A stretch of 40,165 bases of DNA, from assembly GCA_905198295.1 (NCBI GenBank), contig CAJKBW010000017.1:1-40165 (forward strand), read 5' to 3'. This DNA is from an uncultured Oscillospiraceae bacterium. GTDB lineage: Bacteria > Bacillota > Clostridia > Oscillospirales > Acutalibacteraceae. Positions 24,444 through 32,736 of the stretch are shown here, one piece after another. The position numbers and the translations under genes were made by a program. Positions within the stretch are counted from its first letter, which is position 1, and every line of letters begins with the position of its first letter. Below the pieces are notes generated by a model, which was not told where the DNA came from, did no database searches, and saw only the letters and a program-made list of their open reading frames with translations.

Positions 24444-25343
24444 TCAGAAAGGATTCGGCAGCCCATGCTGTCTCAGCAGGCCGGCTATGTCCTCGGGCAG
24501 AGGGCAGATAAACTGCATTTGCGCGCCGCTTTCCGGATGCGGAAAAACCGTCTCGGCGCAGTGGAGCGCATGACGGGGCAAACGTGCCCCGTCGTTGCCG
24601 TACAGCGTATCCCCGGCCAGCGGATGGCCGAACCACGCCATATGTACCCGGATCTGATGGGTGCGGCCAGTGTCGATGACCACCCGCAGCAGCGTGATAT
24701 CCCCGTCTGAGGCCAGCGCTTGCCAGTGGGTCACACTCGGCTTGCCGCCCTCGCCTACCTCGCGGGCAATGCAGGAACCCTCCCGTATACGGATCGGCTG
24801 ATCGATGGTGCCGCCGCCCTCCAGCCTGCCCAGTGCAACCGCGTAATAGGCCTTCCGCAGACGGCCGTCGGCGCGCGCATCGGAAAGGACGTGGGCGGCA
24901 TGGGCGTTTTTGGCGGCGAGCAGCAGCCCGCTGGTATTGCGGTCAAGGCGGTTGAGCGGCCGGAAGGCGGCCGGTGTGCCGGATTTCTGGTAGTGCGCCA
25001 CCACCGCGTTGGCCACCGTCGGCTCGGTGCGCCCGGCGGAAGGGTGCACCGCGATGTACGGCGGTTTGTTGAGCAGCAGCACCGCCTCATCCTCGTACAG
25101 CACCTCGAGCGGCAGCTCGACCGGCTCAACCTCCACCACATCTTCCGGCAGCTTCAAGACAATTTTCTGTCCGGTTTTCACCCGATCAATGGTGCGGACC
25201 GGCAGCCCGTCGGCGGTCATGCCGCGGTCAATCTGCTTGATGCGGGCAAGCATACGGGTGGAATAGCCGTTGCCGCGCCGCAGAAAGCTCTGCAGCGACT
25301 GTCCGTCGTATTCCGCCGTCACCGTATAAATCAGCTCGCGCAT
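24444..25343 (-). CDS. RluA-family pseudouridine synthase
   Basis: Converts chosen uridines in rRNA or tRNA to pseudouridine. The 299-residue protein has a weak S4-like N-terminus and the catalytic block NRLDRNTSGLLLAAK with Asp134. The usual leading His of HRLD is Asn131 here. LVVIDTGRTHQIRVHM-like and HPLAGDTLYG segments follow. GGGAGGCGG lies just before the ATG. It is divergent from the first two-component system. The target site (RluC- or RluD-type) cannot be told from sequence alone. Confidence 0.92.
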   Translation of the reverse strand: MRELIYTVTAEYDGQSLQSFLRRGNGYSTRMLARIKQIDRGMTADGLPVRTIDRVKTGQKIVLKLPEDVVEVEPVELPLEVLYEDEAVLLLNKPPYIAVHPSAGRTEPTVANAVVAHYQKSGTPAAFRPLNRLDRNTSGLLLAAKNAHAAHVLSDARADGRLRKAYYAVALGRLEGGGTIDQPIRIREGSCIAREVGEGGKPSVTHWQALASDGDITLLRVVIDTGRTHQIRVHMAWFGHPLAGDTLYGNDGARLPRHALHCAETVFPHPESGAQMQFICPLPEDIAGLLRQHGLPNPF

Positions 25344-25412
25344 GCTTCCGCCTCCCGTTCTTTCGGTCTATTATACCACCGCAGCGCCCGGCCGGCGAGG
25401 AAAATTTTTTAC

Positions 25413-25428
25413 CTTACGGTTTCTTAAG
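25413..25428 (+). promoter_or_regulatory. CTTACGG inverted repeat upstream of the response-regulator promoter
   Basis: CTTACGGTTTCTTAAG, a 16-base imperfect palindrome that shares CTTACGG and the right arm with the site before the ABC exporter (27112-27127). It ends 10 bases before the -35 box. Likely the autoregulatory site of the adjacent response regulator. Confidence 0.5.
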
Positions 25429-25438
25429 CGGGAACCCA

Positions 25439-25467
25439 TTGCCTGCGGGAGGCGCTTATATTAGAAT
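25439..25467 (+). promoter_or_regulatory. Predicted promoter of the first two-component system
   Basis: TTGCCT (25439-25444), 17 bases, TAGAAT (25462-25467), 40 bases before the start codon. Confidence 0.6.
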
Positions 25468-25506
25468 ATAAGGTATAAGTGTATGATCTGGAAAGGAGCA
25501 TTGTCG

Positions 25507-26184
25507 ATGCCGGACACCATCCTGCTGGTTGAAGACGATGAATTTATACGTGATAGCGTTTCACGGCTGCTCTCGGGGGAGGGCTACGCCGTGACCGCCT
25601 GCGCGGATCTGCGGCAGGTGCGTGATGCGCTGCGCCGCCGCCTGCCGGATCTTGTGATTCTCGATGTGCTGCTGCCGGATGGCTATGGCTTTGACCTGTG
25701 CCGGGAGATCCGGCTAAGCGACCCGGTGCCGATCCTGTTTCTGACCTGCTGCGATGAAGAAGAAGCCATCGTGCGCGGTTTGGAAGACGGCGGGGACGAC
25801 TACCTCACCAAGCCGTTTCGTTCCCGCGTGCTGCTGTCCCATGTGCATGCGCTGCTGCGGCGCAGCCGGACCGAATCGGCGGCGGTGCTTCATGCCGGTG
25901 TGCTGCGCTTTGCCTGCGAACAGCAACAGTGTACGCTGCGCGGCCAAATGCTGCCGCTGACCCCCACCGAATACCGGATCCTGTTCACGCTGGCCAAGGC
26001 GGCCGGCGCACCGGTGCCGCGGCAGGAGCTGCTGCATGCCGTCTGGGCGCTCGGCAGTGAATATATGGACGAAAACACCCTCGCCGTACATATCAGCTGG
26101 CTACGCGCCAAGCTCGGCGCGGACAGCGGCCGGCTCGTACACGTACGGGGCGAGGGCTATCGGCTGAGGTGTGACGATGTATGA
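25507..26184 (+). CDS. OmpR/PhoB-family response regulator (system 1)
   Basis: A 225-residue DNA-binding regulator. Receiver domain: acidic pocket Glu9, Asp10, Asp11, phosphoacceptor Asp53 in LVILDVLLPDG, Thr80 and Lys102 in LTKPF. The C-terminal half (about 130-225) is a winged helix ending in VHVRGEGYRL. The ATG at 25507 follows AAAGGAG by 8 bases. Its stop overlaps the kinase gene, and the ABC exporter lies just downstream, as in systems that sense and expel cell-wall antibiotics. The CTTACGG repeats before its own promoter and before the exporter are its likely targets. Confidence 0.93.
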   Translation: MPDTILLVEDDEFIRDSVSRLLSGEGYAVTACADLRQVRDALRRRLPDLVILDVLLPDGYGFDLCREIRLSDPVPILFLTCCDEEEAIVRGLEDGGDDYLTKPFRSRVLLSHVHALLRRSRTESAAVLHAGVLRFACEQQQCTLRGQMLPLTPTEYRILFTLAKAAGAPVPRQELLHAVWALGSEYMDENTLAVHISWLRAKLGADSGRLVHVRGEGYRLRCDDV

Positions 26185-27109
26185 AGGAATTTGGCTGCTT
26201 GCCATAGTTCTCGCCGCGACAGGCGGCATTCTGATCGGGCGGTACACGGAAAGGCAGCGGTATCTCCGGCGAATCCGCTCCCTCCAGCAACTGCTCGAGC
26301 AGGTGATGCGCGGGGACTATACAGGGGATTTCTCCCCGTTCCGTGAGGGTGAGTTCAGCCAGCTCGCCGGTCAGCTGGAACTGACCGTCCGCCGCACCAG
26401 CAGCCTTGTTGACCGTCTGGCGCAGGAAAAGGACGATACCCATAAGTGGATCGCGGACATCTCCCACCAGCTAAAGACACCGCTGACCGGCCTGACCGCC
26501 TATCTTGATCTGCTCGAGCAGACCGAGAATGATGCCTGCCGCCGGGAACTGCTGCAGAAATGTGTATATCTGGCCGACCGGATGGAAGCGCTGCTGCGCA
26601 GCCTGCTGGAACTCGCGCGTATGGATGCGGGCGCGGTGGAGCTGCACCTGCACCCCCTTTCCCTCGACAGCCTGCTGCATGACGCCGTCCGTGCCGCCCG
26701 GGCCGCACGCCCGGACAGTCGGGTGGGGATCGCTGTCCGATCAGCTCCCGCACTCAGCCTGCGCGGCGACCGGAAATGGCTGACTCAGACACTGCTCAAT
26801 CTTCTGGTCAATGCGCTCGACCATACCGAAGGGGATACGCCGGTCGAGGTGTCCGTCAGCCGCAGTGACAGCCTGCTGATGGTGAAAATCACCAATCACG
26901 GTCGCAGGCCGGACGAGGGGGATGTCGCCCGGCTGTTTGAGCGCTTCTACCGCGGCAGGGATGCCGCACGGGAGGGATTCGGCATTGGCCTGTCGCTCGC
27001 GGAAAGCGTCGTGCGCCGGCATAAAGGCCACATTCGCGCCGCCGCGGAGCCAGACGGCCTTTCGGTGATTATCGCGCTGCCCTGCCTTCCCTGCTCCGAC
27101 CGGGTGTGA
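26177..27109 (+). CDS. Sensor histidine kinase with a single N-terminal membrane helix (system 1)
   Basis: A 310-residue kinase. One membrane helix (residues 5-21) with almost no outside part, then a basic turn and a coiled linker. The phosphoacceptor is His97 in DISHQLKTPLTG; the ATPase has an N-box (LLNLLVNALDH) and a G-box (FGIGLSLAESVV). With so little outside sequence, it probably does not bind a ligand itself and may read the state of the adjacent ABC transporter in the membrane; this is an inference. GAGGTG precedes the ATG at 26177, with an 8-base overlap with the regulator gene. Confidence 0.92.
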   Translation: MYEGIWLLAIVLAATGGILIGRYTERQRYLRRIRSLQQLLEQVMRGDYTGDFSPFREGEFSQLAGQLELTVRRTSSLVDRLAQEKDDTHKWIADISHQLKTPLTGLTAYLDLLEQTENDACRRELLQKCVYLADRMEALLRSLLELARMDAGAVELHLHPLSLDSLLHDAVRAARAARPDSRVGIAVRSAPALSLRGDRKWLTQTLLNLLVNALDHTEGDTPVEVSVSRSDSLLMVKITNHGRRPDEGDVARLFERFYRGRDAAREGFGIGLSLAESVVRRHKGHIRAAAEPDGLSVIIALPCLPCSDRV

Positions 27110-27111
27110 AG

Positions 27112-27127
27112 CTTACGGGATTGTAAG
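27112..27127 (+). promoter_or_regulatory. CTTACGG inverted repeat adjoining the ABC-exporter promoter
   Basis: CTTAC-GGGATT-GTAAG, a perfect palindrome with 5-base arms. It begins 2 bases after the kinase stop codon and directly abuts the -35 box at 27128, the position expected of a response-regulator activator site. Core TTACG-GGAT-TGTAA fits the TnACA-N4-TGTAA type reported for BceR-like regulators. Confidence 0.6.
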
Positions 27128-27156
27128 TAGACACTCCCCCGCGGCGGTGCTACCAT
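27128..27156 (+). promoter_or_regulatory. Predicted promoter of the ABC exporter
   Basis: TAGACA (27128-27133), 17 bases, TACCAT (27151-27156). Both boxes are imperfect, as expected of a promoter that needs an activator. Confidence 0.5.
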
Positions 27157-27189
27157 AAGGGCAGAGAGACAAGGAAAGGCGGGCTACTC

Positions 27190-27879
27190 ATGAGTATCAT
27201 TCTGCAGGCTGTTCAGCTGCAAAAAACCTACGGCAAGGGGGACGGTGCTGTGCACGCGCTGGTGGAAACCAGCCTGTCCTTCCGCGAAGGCAGCTTTACA
27301 TCGATTGTTGGGCGGTCCGGTTCGGGAAAATCCACCCTGCTGCACCTGCTCGGCGGGCTGGACACGCCCACCGCGGGGGACGTGCGGATCGAAGGCCGTT
27401 CGCTGTACGCCTTAAACGACAATGAGCGCACCATCTTCCGGCGCCGTCGGGTAGGCTTTATCTTTCAGTTTTATAACCTGCTGCCGGAGCTGACCGCCTA
27501 TCAAAATATCCTGCTCCCCCTTCATCTCGACGGCCGCAGGCCGGATCAGCCGTATATCGACGAAATCATCGCCATGCTGGGGCTCGGCGACCGGCTGAAC
27601 CATTACGCCGGCGAGCTGTCCGGCGGACAGCAGCAGCGGGTGGCGATCGCCCGCGCCCTTGCGCCGAAGCCGGCGGTTATCCTGGCCGACGAGCCGACCG
27701 GCAATCTGGACGGCCGCTCCGGTGAGGAGGTGCTCGCGCTTTTGCATCTGTCCCGCCGGCGGTTCCATCAGACTCTCATCATGGTTACTCATGACCGCCA
27801 GATTGCGGAGGGCTCCGACCGGATCATCACCCTTGCCGACGGCCGTGTCGGCGGTGACTCGGAGGTGAACATACCGTGA
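27190..27879 (+). CDS. ABC transporter ATP-binding protein (MacB/Bce type)
   Basis: A 229-residue ATPase with Walker A GRSGSGKST, the Q-loop in FIFQFYNLLPELT, signature LSGGQQQRVAIARAL, Walker B VILADEPTGNLD, and the switch His in MVTHDRQIA. These features are those of the LolD/MacB/BceA subfamily, which drives permeases with FtsX domains and works by mechanotransmission rather than direct transport. Start codon ATG behind AAGGAAAGG. Its stop overlaps the permease start as GTGA. Confidence 0.95.
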   Translation: MSIILQAVQLQKTYGKGDGAVHALVETSLSFREGSFTSIVGRSGSGKSTLLHLLGGLDTPTAGDVRIEGRSLYALNDNERTIFRRRRVGFIFQFYNLLPELTAYQNILLPLHLDGRRPDQPYIDEIIAMLGLGDRLNHYAGELSGGQQQRVAIARALAPKPAVILADEPTGNLDGRSGEEVLALLHLSRRRFHQTLIMVTHDRQIAEGSDRIITLADGRVGGDSEVNIP

Positions 27880-30524
27880 AGCAGATGCTTATGCTGGCGC
27901 TCGCCGGACTGAAAAGCCGGCGGCGTACCTCCCTTCTGCTGCTTACCGCCGTCGTGTTTTCGGTGGTTTTTCTGACCGTTATGGGGCTCATCGGCAGCAG
28001 CGCAGTCTACACCGTGGATCGGCAGAAAAAGGAGCTTTACGGCGAACAGAAGGTGACCGTCTGGAACCTGACCGCCGACGAAGCCGAAACAATCCTGAAG
28101 GACGCGCGCTGGGAACGCACCGGCCGGTTTGATCTCAGCGGTGCGGTCGCCGATGCGCAGGGGGAGCTGTACGGTCTTGGTACCGCGGACAGTGAGGCGC
28201 TCGCCCTCGGCCATGTCCGGCTGACCGCTGGGCGCATGCCGCAGCAGCCGGGAGAAATCGCCGCCGAGATCAGCGCCCTGCGCGATCTCGGAATAAATGC
28301 CGCTGTCGGCGATACTCTGACGCTGGAACTCGCGGCCTTCGACGGCCAGACGGTATCCGGCACCTTCACCGTCGTCGGTCTGGTGGACAGCTACACCGCC
28401 GTGTGGCGCAGCCGGCATATCTCGTCTTCCGAAGAGGCGCTCCCGCATCTCCCGCTTTCCTTTTTCGTCGATCCGCAGCAGGCGGCGGTGCTGTCCGCTG
28501 ACATAAAAACCATCCTGCTGCTCGACGGACAGGTGCCGCCGCTGCTGCAATTCCACGGCGTGTTCCCGGCCGAAACCGACTGCACGATCAACTATGATGT
28601 TTACCCGCAGCTCGGCTACGGCGGTGGTCTCGGCGAAGCAACAAGGGGTGTGCTCGGTATCAGCGCGCTGCTCGGCGGCATGATCCTGCTGTGCATGATG
28701 GTGGTGCTGCTGGGCGGGTTTTGGATGGCCGTGGACCGCCGCCGGCAGCAGTTGGCCCTGCTGCGCAGCATCGGCGCCACCCGCCGGCAGGCCCGGCAGG
28801 TGCTGTTCAGCGAAGCCTTCTGGCTGCTCGCAGCCGGTATCCCGCTGGGATTGCTGCTCGGTGTCGGCCTGTCGTTCGGTGCGGTGCGCTTGTTCTCGCA
28901 TATTTTTCAGAATGAGCTGTTTTACCGTTTCAACGGCTGGGTTCTGGTGCTCGCGGCGATCGTGTGCATCATCTGCGTCGGTTTCGCCGTGTGGTTTCCC
29001 GCCTGGCGCGCCTCCAAGATACCGCCGATCACCGGCACACGCCCGGTCTTTTTCCGGCGCCGCCCCCGCTGGGTGAGCCGCCGGCCGTTAACTCCTTTTG
29101 TGCTGATGTGGCTCTCGCTGCGCCGCTCGAAAGGAAAAACGGTGCTGTCGGTGCTGATTTTTTCACTGGCTATCCTTGTGTTTAATTTCATGCTGCTGTT
29201 CGACGCGATAGCCTACCGTCCCCGCTATACGGTCCCGTCGGTTTCCCTCGAAGCCGAAGACACCGCCTTCCCTCAGTATGCCAGCGGTCGTTACCAAGCC
29301 GAAAACGGCTTCGGCACACCGAAAAATCTCGCTCGGGATATTCCGCTTACGTCCTTTGACGACATGCAAAAAAGCGGAATCGTTGAACGGCAGGTGGCGG
29401 AAATCGTGCCGCTGTTTTTCTGTTCCCTGCCGCTGGAACGCTACGACGACTATCTCAACGGCTATTTTCGGTTCAACGAGGAACGCCTCGGACTGTCGCG
29501 CCCGACCGGGCACTACGACTACACACGCCAGCAGGAGTACGGCTATACCGACGATGCCTATCTGATTGCTCCGTCCCTATCGGTCTTCGACGAAAAGACA
29601 CTGCGGGATTTTGTCCCCTATGTGACCGACGGCAAAATCGACCCCGATGCTATTAACCGCGGGGAAGAGGTTGTCCTGTGTATGCCTGATTACGCCCTGC
29701 GCATCGAGGAACACGAGAATGGGGTCAGCACCTCCTGGACAACACTGGACAATAACCCGCCGGATGACCGTTACACCACCGTATACCGCAACGAGAACTG
29801 GAAAGCGGGCGACACCCTGACCTTTACCCTTGCGGAGACGCTTGCCGGCGGAGGATACCGCCTGCGGGAAGCGACGGTGAAAATCGGTGCCATTGTCTCC
29901 CGTACACCGGCTTTTGAAAACAGTGCAGGCGGCCTGTTCGGCATATCGGTGGGAGAAAAGACCCTGGCCGCGCTGGACCTTCCCTATCAGATCGCTGCCC
30001 ACCACCTGTATTTTCTCCCGGAGGTCGAAGTGGCACAGGGCGAAGCGGAGATCCGACAGCTGGCGGCCTCGGTATGCCCCAAAGCCTCTGTCATCACCGC
30101 GACCGAAGTAAACAAAGCCGACCAGCAGATTCGGCGCACCACCGTCTCGATCATGACCATGCTCACCGTCTGCCTGCTGGCGCTGGGATTCCTCGGCCTG
30201 ATGAATACCGTGTCCAACCGGGTCTATAACCGGACGCAGGAACTCGGTCTGCTGCGCGCCGTCGGCATGACCAAACGACAGGCGCTGCGGATGCTGGTAT
30301 GGGAAGGGGCAGTGTTCGGTGTGCTGGCCTCGGTGCTCGGCATTCTCGTCTGCCTGCTGCTCTTCCCGCATTTCGTCCCGGGCTGGATCACCCAAACCGG
30401 CATCCCGCTCACCCTGCTCGGCAGCTGCCTTGTCTGCACCGCCCTGTCGATGCTCACCATCCTGCTGCCTGCACGCCGCATCCTACGAACCCCGTCCTCT
30501 GGTATCCTGCGGCAAAACTGGTAA
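27876..30524 (+). CDS. ABC transporter permease with two FtsX domains
   Basis: An 882-residue permease. Membrane helix near 15-40, a first outside domain (about 45-260), three helices (about 265-290, 310-340, 350-375) that form the first FtsX unit with LLRSIGATRRQARQVLFSEA, a fifth helix (about 418-445), a large second outside domain (about 450-755) and three last helices (about 757-870) forming the second FtsX unit with LLRAVGMTKRQALRML. The two LLR-GxT-RQA motifs are coupling helices to the ATPase. The layout is 8 helices with two outside domains, unlike the 10-helix BceB with one large domain, so it is better called a duplicated FtsX/MacB-type permease. GTG start, translationally coupled. 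Substrate unknown; envelope-active peptide or lipid is a fair inference. Confidence 0.92.
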   Translation: MKQMLMLALAGLKSRRRTSLLLLTAVVFSVVFLTVMGLIGSSAVYTVDRQKKELYGEQKVTVWNLTADEAETILKDARWERTGRFDLSGAVADAQGELYGLGTADSEALALGHVRLTAGRMPQQPGEIAAEISALRDLGINAAVGDTLTLELAAFDGQTVSGTFTVVGLVDSYTAVWRSRHISSSEEALPHLPLSFFVDPQQAAVLSADIKTILLLDGQVPPLLQFHGVFPAETDCTINYDVYPQLGYGGGLGEATRGVLGISALLGGMILLCMMVVLLGGFWMAVDRRRQQLALLRSIGATRRQARQVLFSEAFWLLAAGIPLGLLLGVGLSFGAVRLFSHIFQNELFYRFNGWVLVLAAIVCIICVGFAVWFPAWRASKIPPITGTRPVFFRRRPRWVSRRPLTPFVLMWLSLRRSKGKTVLSVLIFSLAILVFNFMLLFDAIAYRPRYTVPSVSLEAEDTAFPQYASGRYQAENGFGTPKNLARDIPLTSFDDMQKSGIVERQVAEIVPLFFCSLPLERYDDYLNGYFRFNEERLGLSRPTGHYDYTRQQEYGYTDDAYLIAPSLSVFDEKTLRDFVPYVTDGKIDPDAINRGEEVVLCMPDYALRIEEHENGVSTSWTTLDNNPPDDRYTTVYRNENWKAGDTLTFTLAETLAGGGYRLREATVKIGAIVSRTPAFENSAGGLFGISVGEKTLAALDLPYQIAAHHLYFLPEVEVAQGEAEIRQLAASVCPKASVITATEVNKADQQIRRTTVSIMTMLTVCLLALGFLGLMNTVSNRVYNRTQELGLLRAVGMTKRQALRMLVWEGAVFGVLASVLGILVCLLLFPHFVPGWITQTGIPLTLLGSCLVCTALSMLTILLPARRILRTPSSGILRQNW

Positions 30525-30529
30525 ACACA

Positions 30530-30574
30530 AAAGCACGAGGCTTCCCGTGAATGGGAAGCCTCGTGCTTTCTTTT
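30530..30574. terminator. Bidirectional terminator between the permease and ilvE
   Basis: A 17-bp perfect stem (30530-30546 with 30553-30569), 6-base loop, followed by CTTTT. A second small repeat, AATAAGCG/CGCTTATT (30581-30601), overlaps the ilvE stop. Confidence 0.85.
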
Positions 30575-30596
30575 AAGCCCAATAAGCGCTTATCGC

Positions 30597-31667
30597 TTAT
30601 TCCACCGGCACGACCCATCCGAACGGATCCGCTGCACGGCCGTTCTGGATGTCGGTCAGGGTAGTGTACAGCCGCTGCGCCACCTCGCCGATTTCACCGT
30701 GGTTGATCACGATTTTGTCGTCGTCTACCTTCAGCTCACCAATCGGGGAGATAACCGCCGCCGTACCGGTGCCGAACGCCTCGTCGAGTGTGCCGTTCTT
30801 TGCCGCAGCCACCACCTCATCGAGAGCCAGCCGGCGCTCAGTAACGGTGTAGCCCCAGGAACGCAGCAGCTCGATGCAGGACATACGGGTGATGCCGCCG
30901 AGAATGCTCCCCTGCAGTTCCGGGGTAATGATCTCGCCGCCGATCTTAAAGAAGACGTTCATCGTGCCGACTTCTTCGATGTATTTGCGCTCCACGCCGT
31001 CAAGCCACAGCACCTGCGTGTAGCCCTCCGCCTCCGCGACATCCTGCGCCTTGAGCGAAGCGGCATAGTTACCGGCGGTCTTGACAAAACCCATACCGCC
31101 GCGCACCGCGCGCACATATTTGCGCTCCACATAGATGCGCACCGGATTGATGCCTTCCGGATAATACGCCCCAACCGGCGACAGGATGACGATAAACAGC
31201 AGGTGATGTGCGGGATGCACGCCGACATGCGGATCAACGGCAATGATGAACGGCCGGATATACAGCGCCGTACCCTCGCCGGACGGGATCCAGTCCTGAT
31301 CGAGTGCCACCAGCTGCTTGACCGCCTCGACCGCAAAAGCCTCGTCAATCGGCGGGATGCACAGCCGGTCGTTCGAGAGATTCAGCCGCGCCATGTTTTT
31401 GTCCGGGCGGAACAGCACAACCTTTCCTTCAGGCGTGCGATAGGCCTTCATGCCCTCAAAGACTTCCTGACCGTAGTGCAGGCACATCGCGGCAGGATCC
31501 AGCGAAAGATTGCCATAAGGCACAATCCGGGGATTGTGCCAACCCTCACCCTCGTCATAATTCATCAGAAACATGTGGTCGGTAAAAAAATTGCCGAAAC
31601 CCAGCTTGGTGGAATCGGTAGGCTTTGCCTTGGGAGCCATTGTCTTCTGCACAGGAATGCTTGCCAT
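30597..31667 (-). CDS. ilvE: Branched-chain amino acid aminotransferase
   Basis: PLP enzyme that makes leucine, isoleucine and valine from their keto acids with glutamate. The 356-residue protein is of the eukaryotic/BCAT2-like class IV type: FGNFFTDHMF and HYGQEVFEGMKAYR near the N-terminus, Schiff-base Lys196 in GGMGFVKTAGNYAAS, and DEAFGTGTAAVISPIG near the C-terminus. The ATG at 31667 is chosen because TTAGGAAG lies about 8 bases before it, although the frame is open further up. Own promoter at 31711-31739; no T-box in the roughly 40-base leader. Confidence 0.96.
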   Translation of the reverse strand: MASIPVQKTMAPKAKPTDSTKLGFGNFFTDHMFLMNYDEGEGWHNPRIVPYGNLSLDPAAMCLHYGQEVFEGMKAYRTPEGKVVLFRPDKNMARLNLSNDRLCIPPIDEAFAVEAVKQLVALDQDWIPSGEGTALYIRPFIIAVDPHVGVHPAHHLLFIVILSPVGAYYPEGINPVRIYVERKYVRAVRGGMGFVKTAGNYAASLKAQDVAEAEGYTQVLWLDGVERKYIEEVGTMNVFFKIGGEIITPELQGSILGGITRMSCIELLRSWGYTVTERRLALDEVVAAAKNGTLDEAFGTGTAAVISPIGELKVDDDKIVINHGEIGEVAQRLYTTLTDIQNGRAADPFGWVVPVE

Positions 31668-31710
31668 GATCGAACACTTCCTAATGAAAATATAGGCTTT
31701 ACTGTTTCCC

Positions 31711-31739
31711 ATTATAGTTCTGCTTTCTGAGAAATGCAA
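31711..31739 (-). promoter_or_regulatory. Predicted promoter of ilvE
   Basis: On the minus strand TTGCAT (31734-31739), 17 bases, TATAAT (31711-31716), a strong sigma-A match, just past the stop of the C39-like peptidase gene. Confidence 0.7.
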
Positions 31740-31761
31740 GTCTTCCGGCACAAAATTTCAT

Positions 31762-32535
31762 TCAGGTTTGGCGTACTGTCACCGACTGGCAGCCAAGTTC
31801 GGCAAAACGGCGCTCCACCAGCTCCCGGGGATACGGCATCAGTCCGTTATTCTGATAGGGATCGTTGAAATAGTAAGTCTTGCTGTCATAGCCCACCAGC
31901 ACAAGGCAGTGTTCCCCGCTCGGCCAGGTGAAGCTTTCACCATTGTCCAGCCGCCAGGAAGATCCTGCGCTGCTCGCCTTCATGTTCATGGTTGCCCAGA
32001 CCAGCACCGGATTTCCCCGATCGATTTCCCTGGTCAGCCGGTCAAGTGACGTACCGGTGGTATCCTCAGCCGTAAGCCCCTCTGGCAGCACCCGGTTCAT
32101 CATCCGTTCGATCACCGGCGCATAGCAGCCGTAGCCGCTCGCCTCATAAGGGCTGCCGATAAAGCACTCGGCGGGATGCGGCCCGATGCGCGCGTCACCG
32201 CTGCCGGTAAGGCTGCCGATTTCCAGATAACGGTCAGCCAGTGTATGCACCGTTATATCACACCCGTAGTAGCGCAGCACCATACAGGCGCTGACGATCT
32301 CACAGCCGGTCGGCAGCAGTCCCTGCTGCCCGATGTACGGCACCTCGAGCATCACTGCCTGCTCCGTATCGGCGGAAACCACCGAGACCGCCGATACCGG
32401 CTCCGGAGACGACAGCGCCGAAACTGTCTCCGGCGGTTGTGCCTGTCCCCGTTCAATCTGTATACCCAACGCCACGCCACCGGCCATACCCGCAATAAGC
32501 GTAAAAAGCATGCCAAATACTGCACTCTTTTTCAT
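31762..32535 (-). CDS. Exported C39-like cysteine peptidase
   Basis: A 257-residue protein with an N-terminal membrane/signal segment (5-25), a Ser/Pro/Val-rich linker (30-60) and a papain-like C39_2 domain. The triad can be seen: Cys78 in LPTGCEIVSACMVLRYYG, His209 in GEHCLVLVGYD, and Asp225 in YFNDPYQ. Such proteins cleave peptides outside the cell, but no substrate is known; it is not joined to an ABC transporter as in bacteriocin-processing C39 enzymes. A weak AAGGGGG site precedes the ATG. It is the last gene after the second two-component system and the two paralogous membrane proteins, on the same strand. A broken copy of its first 13 codons lies at 33558-33599. Confidence 0.88.
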   Translation of the reverse strand: MKKSAVFGMLFTLIAGMAGGVALGIQIERGQAQPPETVSALSSPEPVSAVSVVSADTEQAVMLEVPYIGQQGLLPTGCEIVSACMVLRYYGCDITVHTLADRYLEIGSLTGSGDARIGPHPAECFIGSPYEASGYGCYAPVIERMMNRVLPEGLTAEDTTGTSLDRLTREIDRGNPVLVWATMNMKASSAGSSWRLDNGESFTWPSGEHCLVLVGYDSKTYYFNDPYQNNGLMPYPRELVERRFAELGCQSVTVRQT

Positions 32536-32736
32536 GCCGCCGCCCCCTTACAGGGACAGTATCGCATAGCCACAGGAAGGAAATCCGCAGCAAGCTGCAA
32601 AAAAGTTGTAAACTATATCGTTGAGCCAAAACCGGTGATCCGGCAGGTCTGCGGATCGATGAACAATACGTTCATCTGATAGCCGGAACAAACCACCAGC
32701 AGGTCGCTGTCGGTCAGCAGAACTTCGGCCTCATTC
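32524..32736 (-). repeat. Duplicated block, copy 2, peptidase end
   Basis: Covers the first codons of the peptidase gene, the spacer and the last third of the membrane-protein paralog. It matches 33588-33800 closely (offset 1064), including the non-coding words ACAGTATC, CCACAGGAAGGAAATCCGCA and AAAAAAGTTGTAAA. Confidence 0.8.

Noticed and set aside
31668..31711. T-box leader for ilvE
   Set aside because: The predicted leader is only about 40 bases, too short for a T-box.
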